64,000 nt of DNA from Flavobacterium sp. 83 (GTDB lineage Bacteria > Bacteroidota > Bacteroidia > Flavobacteriales > Flavobacteriaceae), in the NCBI RefSeq assembly GCF_000744835.1, contig NZ_JQMS01000001.1:744001-808000 (forward strand), written 5' to 3'. Of this stretch, positions 53,678-63,793 are shown piece after piece. The position numbers and the translations under genes were made by a program. How positions within the stretch are numbered: the first letter of the stretch is position 1; each line of letters begins with the position of its first letter. The notes beneath the pieces are model-generated. The model ran no database searches. It had not been told where the DNA came from and worked only from the letters and a program-made list of their open reading frames with translations.

Positions 53678-56600
53678 ATGAAAACAAACCAACGATTATT
53701 TTTCTATTGCAATTTTTTATTGCCAAGAAAAGAATGGCTATTAGCAATAATAGTTATGTTATTTTCTTCTTATACTCTTTCTGCACAACAAGATAAGACT
53801 ATAAAAGGAATTGTTACATCAGCAAAAGATGCGATGCCTTTACCTGGTGTAAATGTTTTAATAAAAGGTACCAACAAAGTAGTTGTTACTGGATTTGATG
53901 GAGAATATTCAATAAAAGCAGCGTCTAACGATATTCTTGTCTTCAGTTATATAGGTTTTGCAAACCAAGAAGTTGTTGTAGGTAACAAGTCTCAACTAAA
54001 TATAGTACTGAATGATGATTTGAATAAACTAAACGAAGTTGTTGTTGTAGGATACGGAACTCAGAAGAAAGCAGATCTTACCGGATCTGTGAGTGTCGTA
54101 AACATGGACAATGCTAAAAAAACAGTAAGCTACGATGTTGCAAAAATGCTACAGGGTCAAGTTGCAGGTGTAACCATGCAAAGCTCTGGAGAACCAGGTG
54201 GTTTTGTTAATATTAAAATTAGAGGAATCAGTTCTTTTAGTAATAACAACCCACTTTTCGTAGTAGATGGTATGATTGTAGACAGTCCTTACGATTTTGC
54301 TACTGGTGAAATAGAATCTATGCAAGTATTAAAAGATGCATCTTCGGCAGCAATCTATGGTGTTCGTGGAGCTAATGGAGTTATCATTATTACTACTAAA
54401 AAAGGAAAAGCTGGTAAATTTGACATTAAATACAAATCCCTTGTTGGATTTCAAAATGTTGCTAAAGAATGGTCGCTAACTGACAGAGTAGGATACCAAA
54501 ATATTACTACTGCAGCTGAGAAAAATGCAGGATTAACTGTAGCACCAGGAAATGACCCAACAAGCCCTTATTTTATAAATAATGTAGATACTAACTGGCA
54601 AAAAGCAGCATTCCAAACTGGAATCATAGAAAACCATTCCTTGACTTTTAGTGGTGGTGCAGAAAGCTTAGGTTATAACATGAATGTAGATTATTTCAAA
54701 AACAGTAGCTACCTTAATTCTCCACAAGATTACAAAAGAATATCTACCACTTTAAACTTAACAGGTAAAAAAGGGAAATTTAAATATGGTTCAAAAATAG
54801 GTTTCACTCAATCTGGAAAAGAAAATTTTAACGAATACAATGCTGGGGAATCACCAGTTAGTGATTTATTAGGTGCCATTCCTACAATGCCTGTTTACGA
54901 TGTAAATAGACTTGGTGGATACGGAGGAACAACTAACTTAACACAAAGAGCAATATCAATGAACGTTATTGGATACAATAACTTAATTACAAACAACGCC
55001 AAAAGAAATCGTTTTATTGGAGACATTTGGGGAGAATTTGAAATCGTAAAAGGATTAAAATATAAAATTGACGCTAGTTTTGACCGATTAGATTGGCAAA
55101 ACAGAAAATTTGTACCGCCAAGTGATTTAGGTTGGTATTATATTACAACTAATGATGAAGCTTCACTAGATGTATCTACTGGAAGTCAGTCTAGAACTTT
55201 CCTTAATAATTTATTAACTTACGAAAAAGCAATTGGTAAACATAAATTTGATGTTTTAGCAGGATGGGTTCAAGAAAGAAATGATAATTACAACCACTGG
55301 TCAAGAGGTGTGGGTTACAAACCAGGTGAAATTAGTCATTTAGAATATGCTGATGCAACAAGTGCTGGAGAGTATGAAAATACGGTTACAGGTGTATCAT
55401 ACTTGAGTAGAATAAATTACGGTTATGATGATCGTTATTTGTTACAAGCTAACTTTAGACAAGATAAAACATCTCTTTTTAGTCAAAAATACAATAAAGG
55501 TAATTTTTACTCTTTTTCAGGAGCTTGGAAAATTAGTAATGAAAAATTTCTTAAGTTGCCAGAATGGGTAAGCAATATTAAATTAAGAGGTGGTTACGGT
55601 ATATTAGGAAATAACACAATACCAACGTATTTCTTCGCTAGTACAATTAATAGTTTTGCTGGTTATGATTTTAATAATCAATTAGCTCCTGGTACAACAG
55701 TAGTAAGTGCATTAGATCCAAATGTACATTGGGAAGAAACAAAAACTACCAATGTGGCACTTGAGTTAGGATTATTCAATAATGACTTGCAGTTTACGGC
55801 TGAATATTATGTTAAGAAATCAACTGATCTTTTAATTGGTGTTCCATTACCATTTTCAACGGGTGCTTTTCCTGCTAGTGTAACTACAAATGCAGGTGCG
55901 GTTAGAAATAACGGTTTAGAGTTTTCTGCAACATATAATAACAATCATCATGATTTCAAGTACAGCATCTCAGCTAACTTAGGAACCTTGAAAAATAAAG
56001 TATTACAAATTGGTCTTGATGGAAATCCAATCTATGGTGCTGCTTCAAAAACAGAAGTGGGTAGATCAATAGGTGAGATTTATGCTTATGAAACAAATGG
56101 AATTTTCCAAAATGCTGCAGATATTGCTTCATCTCCAACACAAACAAATGCTGGAATTGGGGATGTAAAGTTCAAAGATGTAAATGGAGATGGTATGATT
56201 AGTGATCTTGACAGAACATTTCAAGGAATTACAATTCCTAAATACAGTTACGGCATCAACTTCAGTAGTTCTTACAAAAACTGGGATTTCTCTATGTTTT
56301 GGCAAGGTAGTGGCGGAAACAAAGTATTTGATGGTATGTACCGCAATTTAATGGCTGGACAATATGGAAACAGCAGTACTGATGCGCTTAATTATTGGAC
56401 TCCTACAAATACAAATACTAATGTACCACGTCCAATTATTGGAGATCCAAATGCGAACACAAGAGATTCTAATCGATTTATTGAAAAAGGGGATTATATA
56501 AAATTGCAAACTATGGAAATTGGATATGAAATCCCTGTTCCAACTGCAAGTTTTATCCAAAAAGCTAAAGTATTTGTAAATGGTCAAAACCTATTAATAA

Positions 56601-56725
56601 TCAGCAAATACAGAGGATATGACCCTGATTTTAATAGCAATGACGGATTATTCTCTAGAGGATACGATGGTGGTTCATTCCCAAATCCTAGAACTGTTTC
56701 TTTGGGACTTGAAGTGAATTTTTAA
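53678..56725 (+). CDS. SusC-like TonB-dependent transporter (arabinan PUL)
   Basis: This 1015-residue protein starts with the long N-terminus common in SusC proteins (FFYCNFLLPRKEWLLAIIVM), then the carboxypeptidase-D-like domain (GIVTSAKDAMPLPGVNVLIKG). The plug begins at LNEVVVVGYGTQKKADLTGSV with VLKDASSAAIYGVRGANGVI. The barrel ends in TVSLGLEVNF. With the SusD gene 31 bases downstream it imports arabinan oligosaccharides; the ligand is inferred from the GH51/GH43/GH127 genes that follow. It is only moderately similar to the other SusC here, so it is not a recent duplicate. Confidence 0.95.
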   Translation: MKTNQRLFFYCNFLLPRKEWLLAIIVMLFSSYTLSAQQDKTIKGIVTSAKDAMPLPGVNVLIKGTNKVVVTGFDGEYSIKAASNDILVFSYIGFANQEVVVGNKSQLNIVLNDDLNKLNEVVVVGYGTQKKADLTGSVSVVNMDNAKKTVSYDVAKMLQGQVAGVTMQSSGEPGGFVNIKIRGISSFSNNNPLFVVDGMIVDSPYDFATGEIESMQVLKDASSAAIYGVRGANGVIIITTKKGKAGKFDIKYKSLVGFQNVAKEWSLTDRVGYQNITTAAEKNAGLTVAPGNDPTSPYFINNVDTNWQKAAFQTGIIENHSLTFSGGAESLGYNMNVDYFKNSSYLNSPQDYKRISTTLNLTGKKGKFKYGSKIGFTQSGKENFNEYNAGESPVSDLLGAIPTMPVYDVNRLGGYGGTTNLTQRAISMNVIGYNNLITNNAKRNRFIGDIWGEFEIVKGLKYKIDASFDRLDWQNRKFVPPSDLGWYYITTNDEASLDVSTGSQSRTFLNNLLTYEKAIGKHKFDVLAGWVQERNDNYNHWSRGVGYKPGEISHLEYADATSAGEYENTVTGVSYLSRINYGYDDRYLLQANFRQDKTSLFSQKYNKGNFYSFSGAWKISNEKFLKLPEWVSNIKLRGGYGILGNNTIPTYFFASTINSFAGYDFNNQLAPGTTVVSALDPNVHWEETKTTNVALELGLFNNDLQFTAEYYVKKSTDLLIGVPLPFSTGAFPASVTTNAGAVRNNGLEFSATYNNNHHDFKYSISANLGTLKNKVLQIGLDGNPIYGAASKTEVGRSIGEIYAYETNGIFQNAADIASSPTQTNAGIGDVKFKDVNGDGMISDLDRTFQGITIPKYSYGINFSSSYKNWDFSMFWQGSGGNKVFDGMYRNLMAGQYGNSSTDALNYWTPTNTNTNVPRPIIGDPNANTRDSNRFIEKGDYIKLQTMEIGYEIPVPTASFIQKAKVFVNGQNLLIISKYRGYDPDFNSNDGLFSRGYDGGSFPNPRTVSLGLEVNF

Positions 56726-56756
56726 AACTAACCAAACAAATTAAAAACGAATCAAA

Positions 56757-58319
56757 ATGAAATATAAAATATTTAATTATCTAACTGTTTTCTTCTCACT
56801 AGCAGTCGTAACAACAAGTTGTGTTAACAATGAAGATTTAGTTCAAGTTGACCCAAATAATGACGCAGTAGATTCATTCTGGAAAACAGACCAAGACGCT
56901 ATTGAAGGCGTAAATGCCGCTTACGGAAGCTTATTGACCGATGGTACTTACATGAGAAGTACACCTTTATTATTAGACTTAAAAGGGGATGACACTAGAA
57001 GTAACAGCCCATGGGATGCCATGTATAATGTGGGTCGATTTAACTCGAATGTTTCAAATTCTGCCATTTATGGTTGGGCTTATGAAACGTATTATCAAGG
57101 TATTTACCGTGCGAATCAAGTTATAACAAAAGTACCTGCTATCGAAATGGCAGATGCAAACCTTAAAAACAGAATTCTGGGCCAAGCCTATTTCTTGAGA
57201 GGGTTGTATTTATTTCATGCTGTAAACATGTTTAAAAGCGTACCATTGCCAACAGAAATTGCGACTATCTATCCACAAAAAACAAACGAAGAAGGTTGGG
57301 CGCAAGTTATTGCGGATTTTAAAGCCGCTGCAGATTTGTTACCAACAACTTATGATAATGTTATAGGATTAGATGCAGGTCAAAAAGGGCGTGCTACTAA
57401 AGGAGCAGCTTTAGGATATTTAGGAAAAGCATACTTGTTTACTAAAGATTTTGCAAATGCAAAAACAACATTTAAACAAGTGATTGATTTAGGTGTTTAC
57501 TCTTTAGTATCTAATTACCGTGATAACTTTACGGACTCTAATGAAAACAATTCAGAATCACTATTCGAAGTACAATTTAGCAGACAAGCTGGTGGTGTTG
57601 ATTTAGGCTGGGGTGGTGCTCCATCTTCCGGTTGGGGGAAAACATCTGCAAGAGCAATTACTTATGCACCTAGAGCTTTTGGATGGACAGACGTGCAACC
57701 AACTTGGACTTTATTCAATGAATATCATGATGAAAAAACAACCGCAAATGAAGTTGATCCACGTTTAGATGCTACCATGTTTTATAACAAACCAGGTGGT
57801 ATGCAACTTTACGGACAAAATTTCGCTACTTTTTATGCTGGAAATCCAGGAGATTTAAATGATTTATTCTGTAGAAAATACGAAAATTCTGATGGAGCTT
57901 ATGCAAATGAATTCGATTGGCGTTCAGGCATCAACGAGCGTCTATTAAGATATTCTGATATATTATTAATGTATGCTGAATGTTTAAACGAAACTGGCGA
58001 CACTCCAGGTGCATACACTTACATTCAAATGGTTAGAAACAGAGTTGGCTTACCTAATTTAGCTACAGCAAAACCTGGATTAAGTCAAGCTGCCATGAGA
58101 GAACAAATAGGTCACGAAAGATTCTTAGAGTTCCCATTAGAAGGACACCGTTTTGATGATATTCGTCGTTGGGGTTGGTTACAAGATGCTACAAAATTAG
58201 CATGGTTAAAATCAAGAGATGTTGAATTTAATTCCTATGCAACAGGAAGAGAATTCTTCCCAATACCACAATTGGAAATGGATAACAATCCAGGAACAAT
58301 TCAAAACAGTGGTTATTAA
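56757..58319 (+). CDS. SusD-like glycan-binding lipoprotein (arabinan PUL)
   Basis: This 520-residue surface lipoprotein has the lipobox TTSC (Cys about 22). SusD-fold markers are VDSFWKTDQDAIEGVNAAYGSL, the helix ILGQAYFLRGLYLFHAVNMFKSVPLP, and the C-terminal HERFLEFPLEGHRFDDIRRWGW with FFPIPQLEMDNNP. It pairs with the preceding SusC. A strong hairpin lies between it and the GH51 gene. Confidence 0.95.
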   Translation: MKYKIFNYLTVFFSLAVVTTSCVNNEDLVQVDPNNDAVDSFWKTDQDAIEGVNAAYGSLLTDGTYMRSTPLLLDLKGDDTRSNSPWDAMYNVGRFNSNVSNSAIYGWAYETYYQGIYRANQVITKVPAIEMADANLKNRILGQAYFLRGLYLFHAVNMFKSVPLPTEIATIYPQKTNEEGWAQVIADFKAAADLLPTTYDNVIGLDAGQKGRATKGAALGYLGKAYLFTKDFANAKTTFKQVIDLGVYSLVSNYRDNFTDSNENNSESLFEVQFSRQAGGVDLGWGGAPSSGWGKTSARAITYAPRAFGWTDVQPTWTLFNEYHDEKTTANEVDPRLDATMFYNKPGGMQLYGQNFATFYAGNPGDLNDLFCRKYENSDGAYANEFDWRSGINERLLRYSDILLMYAECLNETGDTPGAYTYIQMVRNRVGLPNLATAKPGLSQAAMREQIGHERFLEFPLEGHRFDDIRRWGWLQDATKLAWLKSRDVEFNSYATGREFFPIPQLEMDNNPGTIQNSGY

Positions 58320-58362
58320 TATTATTTTGAGTTAGTTAATTATAATTTCAGCATTCTTTAGT

Positions 58363-58399
58363 ATCATGTGGTAAGCTTTTAATTAGCTTACCATGTGAT
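58363..58399 (+). other. Stable hairpin between susD and the GH51 gene
   Basis: ATCATGTGGTAAGCT (58363-58377) pairs with AGCTTACCATGTGAT (58385-58399), with two G-U pairs and a 7-base loop. It ends 19 bases before the GH51 ATG. No T-run follows, so an RNA-processing or stabilising role is more likely than termination. Confidence 0.6.
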
Positions 58400-58418
58400 A
58401 TTATAACTTAGAGACAAC

Positions 58419-59966
58419 ATGAAAAAAGCCCTATTAATCTTATTTATTTTTACTTTTTGCAATCAAATTATTGTTGCACAAAAAGAAACCACAGTACTTT
58501 CTATAAAAAATACTGCCAATGCTCCTATTATCAATAAAAATATCTACGGGCATTTTGCGGAACATTTAGGAAGATCAATCTATGGTGGCTTCTTCGTTGG
58601 GGATACTTCAAAAATCCCAAATACAAATGGGGTACGTAACGATATTATTGATGCTCTTAAAAAATTAAAAATCCCTAATTTAAGATGGCCGGGTGGTTGT
58701 TTTGCGGATACGTATCACTGGAAAGATGGTATTGGTCCAAAAGAGAACAGACCAACAATCGTAAATCAATGGTGGGGAGGAACTACTGAAGACAATAGTT
58801 TTGGAACTCATGATTTTTTAAATATGTGTGAATTACTTGGAGCTGAACCTTACTTATCTGGCAATGTGGGAAGCGGTACTGTTCAGGAACTTTCTGATTG
58901 GGTTCAATATGCCAACTTTGGAGGTAAAAGCCCGATGAGTGATTTGCGCAAAAAAAATGGAAGAACAGAACCTTGGAAAGTAAAAATCTGGGGAATTGGT
59001 AATGAAGCCTGGGGCTGTGGTGGTAATATGAAACCGGACTATTATGCTGGGGAATACCGTAAATATGCCACATTTATGTCTGATTGGGAAAACACTGGCG
59101 GGTTAATGCGTATTGCATCCGGCGCAAGTGATGCCGATTATAATTGGACAGAAACATTAATGAAGAATATCCCAGGAAGTATGTTGGGCGGTGTAGCAAT
59201 GCATCATTATTCTGTAATAGAATGGAACAAAAAAGGAGATGCAGTAGACTTTACTGAAGGGCAATATTTCACTACTATGAAAGAAGCCTTAAAAATGGAT
59301 GAACTTATTACTAAACATGGCGCCATTATGGATAAATACGATCCTGAGCAAAAAATTGCTTTGGTTGTAGATGAATGGGGCGGTTGGTACGATGTAGAGA
59401 AAGGAAGTAATCCTGGATTTTTATACCAACAAAATACGATGAGAGATGCTGTTTTGGCTGGGGCAACTCTTAATATTTTTAATAACCATGCTGACAGAGT
59501 TCGTATGGCTAATCTAGCGCAATGTGTAAATGTTTTGCAAGCCGTTATTCTTACAGATAAAGCCAAAATGATTTTAACACCAACTTATCATGTAATGAAA
59601 ATGTACAGCGTACATCAAGATGCAAAATTATTACCAATTACAATAAATTCTCCACTATACACCTATAATGGCGAAACACTTCCTGCTTTATCTGCTTCAG
59701 CATCAAAAGATAAAAACGGATTAGTCCATATTTCATTAGTAAATATTGACTCTAAAAAAGAAAATAAAATCGAAATCGACATAAAAGAACTTGGAATCAA
59801 AAATGTTTCGGGAAGCTTATTAGCATCTTCAAAATTGCAAGATTTCAATTCCTTTGACAACCCAACAAAAATCCAACCTACTGCTTTCAAAGGGTACGAA
59901 ATAAAAAAGGGTAAATTAGTTGTAACAGTCCCTCCTTTTTCTGTAATAATATTAGAAGGTAAATAA
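58419..59966 (+). CDS. Secreted GH51 alpha-L-arabinofuranosidase
   Basis: This 515-residue enzyme has a signal peptide (ending IIVAQ, about 20). Family motifs: IYGHFAEHLGRSIYGGF, RWPGGCFADTYHWKDGIG, the acid/base glutamate in WGIGNEAWGCGG (E196), and the nucleophile in VVDEWGGWYD (E319). A C-terminal beta sandwich (about 425-515) follows. It removes terminal arabinofuranose from arabinan oligomers in the periplasm. The next gene starts 11 bases after its stop. Confidence 0.95.
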   Translation: MKKALLILFIFTFCNQIIVAQKETTVLSIKNTANAPIINKNIYGHFAEHLGRSIYGGFFVGDTSKIPNTNGVRNDIIDALKKLKIPNLRWPGGCFADTYHWKDGIGPKENRPTIVNQWWGGTTEDNSFGTHDFLNMCELLGAEPYLSGNVGSGTVQELSDWVQYANFGGKSPMSDLRKKNGRTEPWKVKIWGIGNEAWGCGGNMKPDYYAGEYRKYATFMSDWENTGGLMRIASGASDADYNWTETLMKNIPGSMLGGVAMHHYSVIEWNKKGDAVDFTEGQYFTTMKEALKMDELITKHGAIMDKYDPEQKIALVVDEWGGWYDVEKGSNPGFLYQQNTMRDAVLAGATLNIFNNHADRVRMANLAQCVNVLQAVILTDKAKMILTPTYHVMKMYSVHQDAKLLPITINSPLYTYNGETLPALSASASKDKNGLVHISLVNIDSKKENKIEIDIKELGIKNVSGSLLASSKLQDFNSFDNPTKIQPTAFKGYEIKKGKLVVTVPPFSVIILEGK

Positions 59967-59977
59967 AAAAGAATAAA

Positions 59978-61594
59978 ATGAAAAAATCAAATTCCATTTT
60001 AAAGTTAGCACCCTATCTAGTACTATTTTTATTGGTGGTATCAGTTAGTAGTTGTTCGAGTAGTGACAGTCCGGCTCCGACGCCGACTCCAACTCCTACA
60101 CCAACGCCAACACCAACGCCAACATTTGCAGGACCTACTTATCTTGATAATTATTCTTCCATTTCTTCTTGGGGTTCTAATTCGCAATGGAATTTAGCCA
60201 ATGTTCACGATCCAACAGTCGAAAAATGTGGTGATTATTACTATATGTATCAAACAGATGCTTCCTATGGAAATGCGCACGATGGACATGGACATTTCTT
60301 TTACAGACGTTCAAAAGATTTAGTGAATTGGCAATTTATGGGGTCATCTATGGTCACAGCTCCAGCTTGGGTTAAAGATTCCTTGAATAATAAAAGAGCC
60401 AGAATGTCGCCTGCATTACCTCCTATCGAAAATCCTAATTATGGGTATTGGGCACCCTGTGTGCGTAAAGTAGGTAATAAATACCGTATGTATTACAGCA
60501 TTGTAGTTGACAATCCTATAATCGGAACTGATTTTACTTACACATGGGGAGAGAGAGCCTTTATTGGATTGGCCGAAACAGACGATTTAGCCTCTAATGT
60601 ATGGACAGATAAAGGAATGGTAGTTTGTTCAGAACCGGATGGATTAAAGCCATATTCTTTTACAGGCACACGAAATTGGGAAAATGCATATTTTAAATTC
60701 AATGCAATTGACCCTAGTTTTATAGAAACTCCGCAAGGCGAACAATATTTAATATACGGTTCTTGGCACTCAGGAATTGCAGCTCTTAAGTTAAATCCAA
60801 CAACAGGAAAACCAGATCAACTCAAAACCTTAAGCGATTATGGAACTCGTATTGCCACCCGCAGTGCTACTAGTCGTTGGCAAGCCTCAGAAGGCCCAGA
60901 GATTATATACAATCCAGACACACAATATTATTATCTTTTCTTGGCTTATGATGGTCTGGATGTCCCCTACAACACTAGAGTTTGCCGTTCTAAATCTATA
61001 ACTGGACCATATCTAGGAATTGATGGCAGAGATGTAACATCCGGTGCTGACTGTTGGCCAATGTTAACTCATCCTTACGCATTCAATACGCACACAGGTT
61101 GGGTTGGAATTTCACATTGCGCCGTGTTTCAAAACCCAGATACTAAACAATGGTTTTATTCCTCACAAGCGCGTTTGCCGGTAGGTGTTCCAGGAATTGC
61201 AGCTTCAAATGCTATTATGATGGGGCATGTAAGAGCCATTAACTGGACAGAAGATGGTTGGCCAGTTGTAGATCCTGAGCGTTATGCCGGAGTACCTGCT
61301 ACAACAATAACCGAGACTTCATTCATAGGCTCTTGGGAGCAAATTACAATGAACTATCAATACGCAACCATCCAAAAATCAGTTACCATATACCTAACAG
61401 CCGATAAAAAAGTAAGCGGTGGCCTTATTGGAACATGGTCGTACGACAGCACCAATAAAACACTAACCGTAAACGGAATAAAATGTAAAGTTAGTGATGC
61501 TTGGGATTGGGAAAGTGCAACCCGTAAAGTAACAATAACCTATTCCGGATTTACTTCGGGAGGACTTCCAGTATGGGGTAAAAAGATAAACTAA
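59978..61594 (+). CDS. Surface GH43 endo-arabinanase lipoprotein
   Basis: This 538-residue lipoprotein has the lipobox VSSC (C26), then a Thr-Pro repeat linker (about 32-49), then a five-blade GH43 domain. Catalytic acids are visible: HDPTVEKCGDYYYMY (base), NAIDPSFIETPQGE (pKa modulator) and ASEGPEIIYNPD (acid). A C-terminal beta domain (about 440-538) matches the extra domain of large endo-1,5-arabinanases. The linker should lift the enzyme from the outer surface, where it would cut long arabinan before SusC/D uptake. Confidence 0.92.
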   Translation: MKKSNSILKLAPYLVLFLLVVSVSSCSSSDSPAPTPTPTPTPTPTPTPTFAGPTYLDNYSSISSWGSNSQWNLANVHDPTVEKCGDYYYMYQTDASYGNAHDGHGHFFYRRSKDLVNWQFMGSSMVTAPAWVKDSLNNKRARMSPALPPIENPNYGYWAPCVRKVGNKYRMYYSIVVDNPIIGTDFTYTWGERAFIGLAETDDLASNVWTDKGMVVCSEPDGLKPYSFTGTRNWENAYFKFNAIDPSFIETPQGEQYLIYGSWHSGIAALKLNPTTGKPDQLKTLSDYGTRIATRSATSRWQASEGPEIIYNPDTQYYYLFLAYDGLDVPYNTRVCRSKSITGPYLGIDGRDVTSGADCWPMLTHPYAFNTHTGWVGISHCAVFQNPDTKQWFYSSQARLPVGVPGIAASNAIMMGHVRAINWTEDGWPVVDPERYAGVPATTITETSFIGSWEQITMNYQYATIQKSVTIYLTADKKVSGGLIGTWSYDSTNKTLTVNGIKCKVSDAWDWESATRKVTITYSGFTSGGLPVWGKKIN

Positions 61595-61631
61595 TTATTT
61601 CCTTTCACTATTTAATTAAGGAACACAAACA

Positions 61632-61655
61632 GCCCTTCCCAAAATTAGGAAGGGC
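61632..61655 (+). terminator. GC-rich hairpin within the arabinan operon
   Basis: GCCCTTCC and GGAAGGGC form a perfect 8-bp GC-rich stem with an 8-base loop, followed by GTTTG rather than a long T-run. It probably attenuates rather than ends transcription, since further arabinan genes follow on the same strand. Confidence 0.6.
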
Positions 61656-61676
61656 GTTTGAATAAAAAATGAAAAA

Positions 61677-62672
61677 ATGAAAAATATATTTTTGACATTA
61701 TTTTCCCTTGTCATAATTACTTCTTGTAAGTCTGTAAAAACTAATGAAGCTATGGCTTCCGCCAATGGGGGGGAAAGCAGCAATTCAATCGTACTCAACA
61801 ATCCCATCATAAAAGATAAATACACAGGTGACCCTGCAGCTTTGGTTTACAAAGACAAAGTATATCTTTATGCAGGTCACGATGAAGCGCCAAATGATTT
61901 CAATTTTTATAAAATGAATGAATGGCTGGTATATTCCTCATCGGATATGGTGCATTGGGAGGAACATCCCGTACCGCTTAAAGTCACTGATTTTACTTGG
62001 GCAACATCCGATGCTTGGGCTTCTCAAGTTATTGAACGCAACGGAAAATTTTATTGGTATGTAACCGTTTCACATGGAGCCATTAATGGGAAAGCCATAG
62101 GGGTTGGCGTTTCTGACAGCCCAACAGGACCTTTCAAAGATGCGCTTGGAAAAGCGCTTGTTACTAATGATATGACCACACAAACCAAGATTGACTGGGA
62201 TGATATTGACCCAACAGTAATGATTGATGATGACGGTCAAGCCTATCTTTTTTGGGGAAATTCTGTTTGTCATTATGCGAAATTGAAAGCAAACATGACC
62301 GAATTCGATGGCCCAATACAAACAATCTCTTTACCCAATTATACCGAAGCGCCTTGGATTCACAAACATAACAATTGGTATTATTTGTCGTATGCCTATC
62401 AGTTTCCAGAGAAAATCGCCTACGCCATGAGCAAGTCTATCAATGGACCATGGGAATATAAAGGCATTTTAAATGAACTTGCTGGAAACTCAAATACAAA
62501 TCATCAAGCAATCATCAGTTTTAAAGGAAAAGATTATTTCATCTATCACAATGGAGCTACTCAACCAAATGGCGGTAGTTTTAGAAGATCCGTTTGTGTA
62601 GACCGTTTGTATTACAATGAAGATGGAACTATGAAACGAGTAATCATGACTTCGGAAGGAATAACGCAGTAA
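61677..62672 (+). CDS. GH43 family glycosidase lipoprotein
   Basis: This 331-residue protein has the lipobox ITSC (C17) and a single GH43 propeller. The three acids lie in YTGDPAALVYKD, DDIDPTVMIDDDGQAYLFWG and YTEAPWIHKHNN. There is no additional C-terminal domain. Close relatives are arabinofuranosidases or beta-xylosidases of the single-domain type. The PUL favours arabinofuranosidase, but the exact activity is open. Confidence 0.9.
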   Translation: MKNIFLTLFSLVIITSCKSVKTNEAMASANGGESSNSIVLNNPIIKDKYTGDPAALVYKDKVYLYAGHDEAPNDFNFYKMNEWLVYSSSDMVHWEEHPVPLKVTDFTWATSDAWASQVIERNGKFYWYVTVSHGAINGKAIGVGVSDSPTGPFKDALGKALVTNDMTTQTKIDWDDIDPTVMIDDDGQAYLFWGNSVCHYAKLKANMTEFDGPIQTISLPNYTEAPWIHKHNNWYYLSYAYQFPEKIAYAMSKSINGPWEYKGILNELAGNSNTNHQAIISFKGKDYFIYHNGATQPNGGSFRRSVCVDRLYYNEDGTMKRVIMTSEGITQ

Positions 62673-62779
62673 ATTGTATCAATCGAGTTTTCACGAATTG
62701 CTTTAAAATGAAACGATTATCAAAACCTTTAAAACTTCGATTTCCTTAATTGAATTCTACGGTCAAAAAAAGTAAAAAA

Positions 62780-63760
62780 ATGAAATTATATAAAAAAACA
62801 CAACCGCTATTCCTCTTACTTATACTTCTGGTAACAACTTTATCATGGGCGCAAGACATTACTGTTCATGATCCAGTGATGATTAAGCAAAAAGACACTT
62901 ATTATTTATACTGTACAGGACAAGGAATTAGTGTTTTCAGTTCAAAAGACTTGAAAAACTGGAATCCGGAACCGGCTATATTCGCAAAAAAACCAATTTG
63001 GGTGGATTCAGTAGTACCTAATTTTGACAATCACATTTGGGCACCTGATGTCTCCTTTCACAACAACACCTATTATTTGTATTATTCAGTTTCTGCTTTC
63101 GCAAAAAATACTTCGGCGATAGCACTCGCTACTAATACTACGTTGGATCCAAAAGACCCTGCTTACAAATGGGTCGATCACGGAATTGTAATCCAATCCG
63201 TTCCTAACCGTGATATGTGGAACGCTATAGATCCAAATTTAACATTCGATGAAAATAATGTTCCTTGGTTGGCTTTTGGTTCTTTTTGGAATGGTTTGAA
63301 AATGGTGAAATTAAATCCCGATTTAAAATCAATTGCTCAACCAGAAGAATGGCATACGATAGCCAAACGCAAAAGAACTTTCGAATTAGTGGATACTGAC
63401 CCGGGCGATTCTGCTTTGGAAGCTCCATTTGTATTTAGAAAAAACGATTATTATTACTTGTTCCTTTCTTGGGACTTGTGTTGCCGAGGTGAAAACAGCA
63501 CTTATAAAGTAGTCGTGGGAAGATCAAAAAACATAACTGGTCCTTATGTAGATAAAGACGGAAAACTATTGACCGAAGGCGGAGGTTCTTTATTGATTCA
63601 AGGAGATAAAAACTGGTATGGAGCAGGTCACAACAGCACCTATACTTTTGACGGAAAAGATTATATTGTTTTTCATGCTTATGAAATTAAGAATAATGGA
63701 AGACCAAAATTAGAAATCAAAGAATTAAAATGGGATGCCACTTTATGGCCAAAATTCTAG
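62780..63760 (+). CDS. GH43 arabinan endo-1,5-arabinanase-like enzyme
   Basis: The ATG at 62780 is chosen because it begins the signal peptide (MKLYKKTQPLFLLLILLVTT, cleavage near SWAQ), giving 326 residues. GH43 acids: ITVHDPVMIKQKDTYY, NAIDPNLTFDENNVPWLAFGSFW and ALEAPFVFRKNDYYYLFLSW. The loops DLCCRGENSTYK and GAGHNSTYTFDGKDYIVFHAY are characteristic of small endo-arabinanases. A periplasmic enzyme working on imported oligomers is likely. Confidence 0.9.
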   Translation: MKLYKKTQPLFLLLILLVTTLSWAQDITVHDPVMIKQKDTYYLYCTGQGISVFSSKDLKNWNPEPAIFAKKPIWVDSVVPNFDNHIWAPDVSFHNNTYYLYYSVSAFAKNTSAIALATNTTLDPKDPAYKWVDHGIVIQSVPNRDMWNAIDPNLTFDENNVPWLAFGSFWNGLKMVKLNPDLKSIAQPEEWHTIAKRKRTFELVDTDPGDSALEAPFVFRKNDYYYLFLSWDLCCRGENSTYKVVVGRSKNITGPYVDKDGKLLTEGGGSLLIQGDKNWYGAGHNSTYTFDGKDYIVFHAYEIKNNGRPKLEIKELKWDATLWPKF

Positions 63761-63793
63761 ATTCAATATATAAATCGATTAATAACGGGTAAA

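Noticed and set aside
60078-60125. Short tandem repeat (CCNACN units) as a minisatellite or slippage site
   Set aside because: It encodes an in-frame Thr-Pro linker directly after a lipobox, a normal surface spacer; length variation between strains is possible but not shown.
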